From contig JANPDA010000375.1 in assembly GCA_031431235.1 (NCBI GenBank), positions 1 to 12,382 on the forward strand: a DNA stretch of 12,382 nt. The letters are read 5' to 3'. The notes under the pieces are model-generated. The model was not told where the DNA came from and ran no database searches. It was given only the letters and a program-made list of their open reading frames with translations. Source of the DNA: JANNSW01 sp031431235. Lineage in GTDB: Bacteria > Pseudomonadota > Alphaproteobacteria > Rhizobiales > Hyphomicrobiaceae. Made by a program: the position numbers and the translations under genes. This document shows positions 6,890-12,382 of the stretch, piece after piece. Each line of letters starts with the position of its first letter. Within the stretch, counting starts at the first letter, position 1.

Positions 6890-7199
6890 ACTGTAGGGCG
6901 GGATAGGCCGAGAGGCCGTATCCCGCCGCCGAGCGCATAGGCGGCGCAATCGGCTGCGCTCCCAAGAAACATCCTGGCATCACCCGTCATCCCGGACGCC
7001 GCCGTGCCAATGGCGCGCCTCCGGCACGACTGCGGCGATCCGGGATCCTGGCCACAGGCGCGGCATCCGTCGCAGAGATCCCGGATCAAAGCCTTCGGCT
7101 TGGTCCGGGATGACGGGTGGATGGGTGTGCGCGAGACGTTGCCTCCAACAGGCATTCCGGCGCAGCCGGTTGGCGGGCTATTGCGCACTTGCGCCCTAC
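6890..7199. repeat. Copy 2 of the double-hairpin repeat, apparently split by another element
   Basis: Positions 6890-6909 are identical to 5724-5743 of copy 1, and 6914-6927 (GGCCGTATCCCGCC) to 5747-5760, so the first hairpin is intact. The second hairpin starts with GGCGCAAT at 6943-6950, but its partner ATTGCGC appears only at 7180-7186. The closing end, GCGCCCTAC at 7191-7199, matches copy 1 at 5796-5804. The outer ends GTAGGGCG (6893-6900) and CGCCCTAC (7192-7199) are inverted. The ~220 bp between the halves contains a different palindromic repeat. The right end overlaps the purB stop codon. Inferred: one repeat inserted into another. Confidence 0.7.
6981..7119. repeat. CCCGTCATCCCGGA-type palindromic repeat inside copy 2
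   Basis: Perfect 17-bp inverted ends, CACCCGTCATCCCGGAC at 6981-6997 and GTCCGGGATGACGGGTG at 7103-7119, bound a 139-bp element. Inside it, GATCCGGGATC (7037-7047) and its complement GATCCCGGATC (7077-7087) form a second inverted pair, and AAGCCTTCGGCTT near 7090 is a small hairpin. Repeats with this TCATCCCGGA core are common between genes in alphaproteobacterial genomes. No transposase gene is present and no clear target duplication is seen at its edges. Confidence 0.82.
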
Positions 7200-8503
7200 G
7201 CGCTCCCGAACACCCTCGCGAAGATCGTTTCCACGTGCTTCAGGTGGAAGCCGAGGTCGAAGCAGGCGCGGATGTCTTTCTCTTTCAGAGCCTTGGTCAC
7301 GGCCGTGTCGGCGAGGAGCTCGGTCAGGAAGTCCTTGCCCTCCTCCCAGACCTTCATGGCGTTGCGCTGCACCAGGGCATAGGCATCCTCGCGACCCACG
7401 CCCGCCTGGGTGAGCGCCAGCAGCACACGCTGAGAATGGACGAGGCCACCCAGCCGCTCGAGATTGGCCCGCATGCGATCGGGATAGACGACGAGCTTGT
7501 CCATCAGGCCGGTCAGGCGGAAGAGCGCGAAATCGAGCGTGACGGTCGCGTCCGGCCCGATCATGCGCTCGACGGATGAATGCGAGATGTCGCGCTCGTG
7601 CCAGAGCGCCACGTTCTCGAGCGCCGGGCTCACATAGGCGCGCACCATGCGCGCGAGCCCCGTCAGGTTCTCCGCGAGCACGGGATTGCGCTTGTGGGGC
7701 ATGGCGGAGGAGCCCTTCTGGCCGGGCGAGAAATACTCCTCGGCCTCCAGCACCTCGGTGCGCTGCAGATGCCGGACCTCGGTCGCCACCCGCTCGATCG
7801 AGGCGGCAACGACGCCGAGCGTCGCGAAGTACATGGCATGCCGGTCGCGCGGGATGACCTGGGTCGAGACCGGCTCGGGGCGCAGGCCCAACTTCTGCGC
7901 GACATGAGCCTCCACCCGCGGATCGAGATGGGCAAAGGTGCCGACGGCGCCGGAGATGGCGCAGGTCGCGACCTCGGCACGGGCCGCGACGAGGCGGGCC
8001 CGCACCCGCTCGAACTCGGCGAAATAGGTCGCGAGCTTCACGCCGAATGTGGTCGGCTCGGCATGGATGCCATGGCTGCGGCCGATGCAGACGTCGAGCT
8101 TGTGCTCGATCGCGCGGCGCCGCAGCACGCCGAGCAGCCCGTCGGTGTCCGCGATCAGCAGATCGGCGGCGCGCACGAGCTGCACACTGAGGCAGGTGTC
8201 GAGCACGTCCGACGAGGTCATGCCCTGGTGCAGGAACCGCGCTTCCGGCCCGACGATCTCGGCGACATGGGTGAGGAAGGCGATCACGTCGTGCCTGGTG
8301 GTGCGCTCGATCTCGTCGATGCGAGCGACGTCGAAGGCTGCGTTGCCTCCCTTCTCCCAGATTGCCTTGGCGGCGTTCTTGGGAATGGTGCCGAGCTCGG
8401 CCATGGCATCGGCCGCATGCGCCTCGATCTCGAACCAGATCCGGTAGCGCGTCTGGGGCGTCCAGATCGCTGCCATCTCGGGGCGGCTGTAGCGGGGGAT
8501 CAT
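7196..8503 (-). CDS. purB: PurB, adenylosuccinate lyase
   Basis: PurB removes fumarate from SAICAR to give AICAR, and from adenylosuccinate to give AMP, in cytosolic purine synthesis. The 435-residue product has the usual bacterial length and belongs to the fumarase/aspartase superfamily. Visible motifs are RTTRHDVIAF with His71, TSSD at 97-99 and on, GRSHGIHAEPTTFG with His144 and His147, and the family signature GSSAMPHKRNP at 264-274 in the mobile loop that carries the catalytic serine (Ser265/Ser266). It looks complete and functional. ATG 8503 has AGGGAG seven bases upstream. The TAG stop lies inside the terminal GTAGGGCG of the downstream repeat. No other purine gene is adjacent. Confidence 0.97.
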   Translation of the reverse strand: MIPRYSRPEMAAIWTPQTRYRIWFEIEAHAADAMAELGTIPKNAAKAIWEKGGNAAFDVARIDEIERTTRHDVIAFLTHVAEIVGPEARFLHQGMTSSDVLDTCLSVQLVRAADLLIADTDGLLGVLRRRAIEHKLDVCIGRSHGIHAEPTTFGVKLATYFAEFERVRARLVAARAEVATCAISGAVGTFAHLDPRVEAHVAQKLGLRPEPVSTQVIPRDRHAMYFATLGVVAASIERVATEVRHLQRTEVLEAEEYFSPGQKGSSAMPHKRNPVLAENLTGLARMVRAYVSPALENVALWHERDISHSSVERMIGPDATVTLDFALFRLTGLMDKLVVYPDRMRANLERLGGLVHSQRVLLALTQAGVGREDAYALVQRNAMKVWEEGKDFLTELLADTAVTKALKEKDIRACFDLGFHLKHVETIFARVFGSA

Positions 8504-8572
8504 GGCGGGGCTCCCTGCGAGTCGCTCAAAATTCTGCGTGAGGGCTAGCAGAGGGGGCAGGTGGGGGCAATG

Positions 8573-9478
8573 TCACCCTACGGCGCCCTGGCGCACCGGA
8601 AGCGGCGGATGCCCCTTTCGGTCATCGCGGCGCAGCTCCCGGAGCGATGCTTCGATCGCCTTTCTCCATGCCGGGCCCCGCACCCTGATGCTATCCAGTG
8701 CATCGAGCAATGCCACCTCATCCGTCTCGAGCAGGATGTCGATCAGCTCGTTGGCCTGTGCGAGATCCTTCGCGCGCTTGGCGAGGAACCGCCCGCCCCG
8801 CTTGCGGGCAATGAGCAGCTTGTGCATTGCATAGCGCGGCGCGGGCGGCACGCGCACGACGACACCGGCCCCGTAGAGCGCGACCGCCTCCATGCTCTCC
8901 TCCGCCAGATAATCCATGTCGGGCAGCGCCTCGGCCGGATCGGCTCGCTTCAGGATCGCCTCGATGTCCTGTGGCTCGCCCCGCGCGACGAACGAGACAA
9001 CCAGCAGATCGATACCATTGGTGAGGGTCGCGGCGGCCCCAAGATAGGCTCCGAGCGGGCAGGCATAGGCCTGGTAGGCCGCCGTGCCGATCAGCACGAC
9101 GCCCTGCCGGAAGAGACCGGCGTTTGCGATCGCCTCCAGGATGCGACCGAGCACGAGCGAGGGCGCCGGCACGCGGGCCTGCTTGAGGGCGGAGACAGCC
9201 CTCCGGCGCGCCCTCGCATGGGCCGCGGCCTGTCGCAGCGCCTCCGCCTTCGACTGTGCCGCCGGATCGCCGGCCGGGCCGACATAGCGCTCGAGACGCT
9301 GGCTGGCGTCGCGGCTGACGACGTAGAGATATTCGCGACCGCGCCTGACGCGCGTCGGTTCATGGAGTTGCCTGCTGTTGCCCGACAGATTTGCATTTCT
9401 GTGGGCAACGGTGCAATCACGATCCGCGAAACGAAGCCCGGCGCAGGGTGCAAGGCACTCGAACGGGGAGTGAGTCAT
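8573..9478 (-). CDS. GSU2403-family nucleotidyltransferase-fold protein, possibly 5'-truncated
   Basis: The 301-residue product resembles GSU2403-type proteins (NTP_transf_8), predicted nucleotidyltransferases of unknown substrate. Family-like stretches are REYLYVVSRDASQRLERYVGP (in 48-68), GRILEAIANAGLFRQGVVLIGTAAY across 111-135, the active-site strand LTNGIDLLVVSF at 152-163, PAPRYAMHKLLIARKR at 212-227, and KRAKDLAQANELIDILL at 234-250. Where relatives usually show an Asp-x-Asp pattern this protein has Gly-Ile-Asp (residues 155-157), so one metal-binding acid may be missing. Recognisable similarity begins only near residue 39; the first ~38 residues look random. No in-frame ATG, GTG or TTG start lies closer than ATG 9478, which has no ribosome site; a GTG at 9508 is an alternative. 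It may be a truncated gene. It is divergent from the DMFase-like gene, and their start codons overlap. Confidence 0.75.
   Translation of the reverse strand: MTHSPFECLAPCAGLRFADRDCTVAHRNANLSGNSRQLHEPTRVRRGREYLYVVSRDASQRLERYVGPAGDPAAQSKAEALRQAAAHARARRRAVSALKQARVPAPSLVLGRILEAIANAGLFRQGVVLIGTAAYQAYACPLGAYLGAAATLTNGIDLLVVSFVARGEPQDIEAILKRADPAEALPDMDYLAEESMEAVALYGAGVVVRVPPAPRYAMHKLLIARKRGGRFLAKRAKDLAQANELIDILLETDEVALLDALDSIRVRGPAWRKAIEASLRELRRDDRKGHPPLPVRQGAVG
9378..9407. promoter_or_regulatory. Inverted repeat upstream of the DMFase-like gene
   Basis: TTGCCCGACAGA (9378-9389) and TCTGTGGGCAA (9398-9407 and flanking base) form an 11-bp inverted repeat with one bulged G around the 8-nt spacer 9390-9397. 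It lies about 70 bp before the ATG at 9477 and at the point where recognisable nucleotidyltransferase coding sequence begins to fade. It could be an operator for the plus-strand gene or a scar of rearrangement. No -35/-10 pair is evident. Confidence 0.45.
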
Positions 9479-11105
9479 GCCAACGAACGGCAAGCGCGGA
9501 TCGACCACGCGCTGGACCTGGCCGAGCGCGGTCCGGGAGAACTTCTACGTCCGCCCGAGCGAGGATCCGGCCGAGCCGCAGCTCTGGTGCTACACCGATC
9601 ATTTTTCCTACGCGCCCGGCGATCGGATCCGCGTGCATGTCTCGACGAGTGCTGCTGCCTACGACTTCCGGCTCACCCGCGACGGCGCCGTCGCGACGAC
9701 GGTTCTGGAGCGCAAGGGTCTCCCTGGCACGCTCCACCAGACGCCGGAGGATTGCGCGGTCAGGGGCTGCGGCTGGCCGGTCGCCTTCGAGATCGAGGTG
9801 CCGGTCGACTGGCGCTCGGGCGGCTATGTCGCGCACCTGACGGCGCGCATGGCGGATGGCACGGCGATCGACGGTCATCACGTCTTCATCATCCGTGCCT
9901 CACCCACGGCCGAGCCCGCGCCGATCCTGCAGGTCGCCGCCACCTCCACCTGGATCGCCTACAACGATTGGGGCGGCTCGAACCACTACGAGGGCATCAC
10001 CGGGCCGGAGCGGAACCTCTATTCCCCGCGCCTCTCCACGCAACGCCCCTGGACGCGCGGCTTCGCGTTTCTCCCGGTCGGTGCGCCGCGCATCCCGACC
10101 CGCGAGCCGCTGCGCATGGGCGCCGCACCCCGCTATCCGCATATGGAGTGGGCCTACGCCAATGGCTATTCCAAGAAGTATGCATCCGCCGGCTGGGCGA
10201 GCTACGACCGGCATTTCCTGCGATGGGCCGAGGGCGCCGGCTACCGGGTCGACCTCGCCACGCTGCACGATCTGCATTTCAATCCCGAGATCCTCGACCG
10301 CTACCGCTGCGTGGTGTTCGTCGGCCACGACGAGTACTGGACCGGCGAGATGCGCGACGCCGTTGACCGCTATGTGGAGAAGGGCGGGCGAGCCGCGCGC
10401 TTTGCCGGCAACTTCCTCTGGCAGGTGCGGCTCGAGGACGAGGGCACGACGCAGGTCTGCTACAAGTACCGCGCCCGCAAGGAGGATCCGCTCTATCACT
10501 CGCCAACCGAGCGGCATCGCACGACGAACGCCTGGGAGGCGCCCGAGGTCGGCCGGCCTGGAACGTCGACATTCGGGCTCAACTCGCTGCGCGGCGTCTA
10601 TGTGGGCTGGGGCGGCTGCGTGCCGCGCGGGCCCGGCGGCTTCACCGTCTACCGGCCGGAGCACTGGGCCTTCGAAGGCTCCGACCTCTACTATGGCGAC
10701 GTGTTCGGCGGCGCCTCGCGCATCTTCGGCTACGAGGTCGATGGGCTCGACTACGAGATCCGCGGCGGGCTGCCCACTCCGGCCGCGGGCTCCGGCGCGC
10801 CCGACGGCGTCGAGATCATCGCCATGGGGCTCGCCTCGCTGCTCGAGGAGGATCACGGCAATCCGGGCAGCGATCTCTTCATCGGCAACGAGGATCTGGC
10901 GTTTGCCGCCGAGACCATCTTCGGCGCGGCGACGCCGGAGGCCATGGACGAGCTGCGGCGATCCTCCGGCATGATCGTCACCTTCCCCAAGGGCCGGGGC
11001 GAGGTGTTCCACGCCGGCACCTGCGAATGGGTCGCCGGCCTGATCGACCGCGATCCCTTCGTCGAGCGCATCACGCGCAATGTGCTCGACCGTTACCGCG
11101 GATAG
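9477..11105 (+). CDS. N,N-dimethylformamidase large (beta) subunit-like protein
   Basis: The 542-residue protein resembles the catalytic large subunit of N,N-dimethylformamidase (DMFA2 family), an iron-dependent amidohydrolase that cleaves dimethylformamide to dimethylamine and formate. Conserved stretches are STWIAYNDWGGSNHYEG at 157-173, RYPHMEWAYANGYSKKYAS at 219-237, VGHDEYWTGEMRDAVDRYV at 282-300, and FAGNFLWQVR at 309-318. In the characterised enzyme iron is held by two tyrosines and a glutamate; Glu286 of HDEYW and Tyr162 of IAYN are my inferred equivalents from spacing, and the second tyrosine is not assigned. The known large subunit is about 760 residues with an extra N-terminal domain and works with a ~130-residue small subunit; neither is present here. 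Substrate is therefore open. ATG 9477 has GGGGAG six bases upstream. No signal peptide. It ends 7 bp from the convergent hydrolase gene. Confidence 0.85.
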   Translation: MPTNGKRGSTTRWTWPSAVRENFYVRPSEDPAEPQLWCYTDHFSYAPGDRIRVHVSTSAAAYDFRLTRDGAVATTVLERKGLPGTLHQTPEDCAVRGCGWPVAFEIEVPVDWRSGGYVAHLTARMADGTAIDGHHVFIIRASPTAEPAPILQVAATSTWIAYNDWGGSNHYEGITGPERNLYSPRLSTQRPWTRGFAFLPVGAPRIPTREPLRMGAAPRYPHMEWAYANGYSKKYASAGWASYDRHFLRWAEGAGYRVDLATLHDLHFNPEILDRYRCVVFVGHDEYWTGEMRDAVDRYVEKGGRAARFAGNFLWQVRLEDEGTTQVCYKYRARKEDPLYHSPTERHRTTNAWEAPEVGRPGTSTFGLNSLRGVYVGWGGCVPRGPGGFTVYRPEHWAFEGSDLYYGDVFGGASRIFGYEVDGLDYEIRGGLPTPAAGSGAPDGVEIIAMGLASLLEEDHGNPGSDLFIGNEDLAFAAETIFGAATPEAMDELRRSSGMIVTFPKGRGEVFHAGTCEWVAGLIDRDPFVERITRNVLDRYRG

Positions 11106-11112
11106 ACGACCC

Positions 11113-11886
11113 TCACTGCCGCGCCAGGAAGTCGAGCATCGGTTTGGCAACCCTTTCCGCCGCCTCCAGCAGGATCGCGTGGCGCAGCCCCGCCAGCACG
11201 ACGAGCTCCGAGCGCGGCAACGCCTTGGCGATTTGCTCGTTCAGCCGCGGCGGGCAGCCGCCGTCGCTCTCCCCCGTCAGGACGAGTGAAGGAGCGTTCA
11301 CCTCGTGCAGCCAAGGCGCCATCTCGGTTTCGGCATAGATGTCGAAGACGGAGAGGAAAACGGCGGGGTCGCAATCGATCACCTGTTGTAGGCGCCGCTC
11401 GATCACGTCCGGGCGGCGGGCGGCGAACTCCGGGGTGAACCAGCGGTCCTTCAGCGCGTGCAGCACGGGCGCGATGCCCTTCTCGCGCATGGAGGCGACG
11501 ACGGCTTTGACCCTGGCTGAATCCTCCTCCGTCCGGAACGCCGCCGTCGAGAGGAGGCCGAGCGACAGCACCCGTTCCGGATGGACGCGCGCATAGGCCG
11601 GCCCGATCATGCCGCCGAGCGAATGGCCGGCGAAATGGGCTCTCTCAATGCCGAGCTCGGCCCTCAGCGCCTCCAGATCCACGACCAGATCGTCGAGGGT
11701 GTAGGGCGGCGCCGGCACCGGCGACTTGCCATGCCCGCGCAGATCGTAGGCGATGATGCGGTGCTTGTGCTTCAAGGCCGCGACGACGCCGTCCCAGGAA
11801 TGACGAGAAGCGCCAATGCCGTGGATCAGGAACAGCGCGGGGCCCTCGCCTTCGACGGAATAGGCGGAGCGGATGGGAGTGGGCAT
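11113..11886 (-). CDS. Alpha/beta-fold hydrolase (enol-lactonase/esterase type)
   Basis: The 257-residue protein is a standard single-domain alpha/beta hydrolase of the size of 3-oxoadipate enol-lactonases, arylesterases and related enzymes. Visible are the oxyanion-hole motif HGIG at 22-25, YDLRGHGKS at 47-55, the nucleophile elbow GHSLGG with Ser89, the likely acid Asp208 in TGESDGGCPP, and the likely base His236 in LRHAILLEA. The catalytic triad is complete. The natural substrate cannot be read from sequence, and lactonase, esterase or C-C hydrolase activity are all possible. ATG 11886 is chosen because GAGG lies six bases upstream and MPTPIRSAYSVEGEGPALFL is a normal N-terminus; the frame stays open to 12126, but that extension is Arg/Pro/Ser-rich and looks non-coding. 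No signal peptide, so cytoplasmic. Confidence 0.92.
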   Translation of the reverse strand: MPTPIRSAYSVEGEGPALFLIHGIGASRHSWDGVVAALKHKHRIIAYDLRGHGKSPVPAPPYTLDDLVVDLEALRAELGIERAHFAGHSLGGMIGPAYARVHPERVLSLGLLSTAAFRTEEDSARVKAVVASMREKGIAPVLHALKDRWFTPEFAARRPDVIERRLQQVIDCDPAVFLSVFDIYAETEMAPWLHEVNAPSLVLTGESDGGCPPRLNEQIAKALPRSELVVLAGLRHAILLEAAERVAKPMLDFLARQ

Positions 11887-12382
11887 GGAATACCTCGGCT
11901 GGGAGTGGAGTCGGCGAAGGAGCACGAGTGTAGTCGCGCTCCGCGGCAACGCAAGGAGGCGGGGGCGGGATGGGAGGCGAGGTGGAGGAACCGGGCATCG
12001 GCGCTGCCAGCCATGATGCTCTGAACGCGACACCGAGTTGATCAGCGCGCCGTCTGGACCATTCGCCGCTTGCTGATACGATTGCGGAGCGTCAGGCAGG
12101 GGCTGCAGGTGACGCGGGTGGCCCACTGCCTCATAAGTCGTGGGCGGAAATTGTCGGATCGGTCACTTCCGGTTACGGTCAGGGCAGACGTGAGGCCGTA
12201 TCGCTGGCGGTGACGCGATGGGGCAAGTGCTACCATCCCGAGACACGGATGATCCGAAGGCATGTGCTTTTTTGCGTCCTGTACACCATATTGCGGAGCA
12301 ACGCATGCTGCGCTGCAACCGGAATTGCGCCGCGCGTCGACGGCGCCCGCACGGTGCCACCACGCTGAGTGGGCAAATGGCC
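11887..12382. other. Gene-free stretch at the right edge
   Basis: No convincing gene, RNA, repeat or terminator is seen in these ~500 bp. Short minus-strand open frames (12042-12263 and 12163-12363) are Arg/Ser/Cys-rich, lack ribosome sites and resemble nothing I know. The part next to 11886 must contain the hydrolase promoter, but no boxes can be named. Around 12265-12295 there is a locally AT-richer patch (GTGCTTTTTTGCGTCC) that might be a promoter for something beyond the window; this is weak. Confidence 0.4.

Noticed and set aside
6582..6983. 133-residue open frame on the minus strand spanning the gap after the hypothetical gene
   Set aside because: Half is antisense to the hypothetical gene and the other end runs into the palindromic repeat; no ribosome site or recognisable domain.
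7580..8548. 322-residue open frame on the plus strand over purB
   Set aside because: Complement of a clearly functional purB; no independent evidence of coding.
8561..10366. 601-residue open frame on the plus strand
   Set aside because: It crosses the antisense of the nucleotidyltransferase gene and then an alternative frame of the DMFase-like gene; no coherent domain is present.
9900..11150. 416-residue open frame on the minus strand
   Set aside because: Antisense shadow of the DMFase-like gene and of the end of the hydrolase gene; low-complexity Ala/Arg/Val composition.

Overview
The window is GC-rich (roughly two thirds G+C by eye) and reads as chromosomal DNA of an alphaproteobacterium. 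The evidence is a bacterial betaine-lipid operon (btaA-btaB), intergenic palindromic repeats of a style common in that class (CCCGTCATCCCGGA... and GTAGGGCG...CGCCCTAC), a GSU2403-type nucleotidyltransferase and strong G/C third-position codon use. The genus cannot be fixed from the sequence.

Layout, left to right. 1-146: a large imperfect palindrome, then the btaA ribosome site. 147-2092: btaA and btaB, start and stop overlapping, the two enzymes that convert diacylglycerol to the phosphorus-free lipid DGTS. 2249-4261: a calcium-binding RTX protein built of five repeated modules plus a type I secretion C-terminus. 4271-5656 (minus): a cytochrome P450 converging on the RTX gene. 5657-6159: no intact gene; a double-hairpin repeat and a fragment resembling a DUF5615 PIN-like toxin. 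6160-6738: a 192-residue protein I do not recognise. 6739-7195: no gene; a second copy of the repeat, apparently split by another palindromic element. 7196-8503 (minus): purB, whose stop codon lies in the end of that repeat. 8573-9478 (minus): a GSU2403-family nucleotidyltransferase-fold protein that looks short at its N-terminus. 9477-11105: an iron-type N,N-dimethylformamidase large-subunit homologue without the small subunit. 11113-11886 (minus): an alpha/beta hydrolase. 11887-12382: no gene found.

Only btaA-btaB is a clear functional unit: BtaA attaches the 3-amino-3-carboxypropyl group of S-adenosylmethionine (SAM) to diacylglycerol and BtaB trimethylates it. The other genes are single transcription units in alternating orientation and share no evident pathway. 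Two convergent pairs (RTX/P450 and DMFase/hydrolase) have gaps of only 9 and 7 bp with no hairpin terminator visible. The nucleotidyltransferase and DMFase-like genes are divergent, and their candidate ATG codons overlap in one CATG.

I found no convincing new multi-gene system. The leads most worth following are the interrupted repeat next to purB, the orphan DMFase-like enzyme, the P450 lacking the usual I-helix acid, the unrecognised 192-residue protein and the all-repeat RTX protein.
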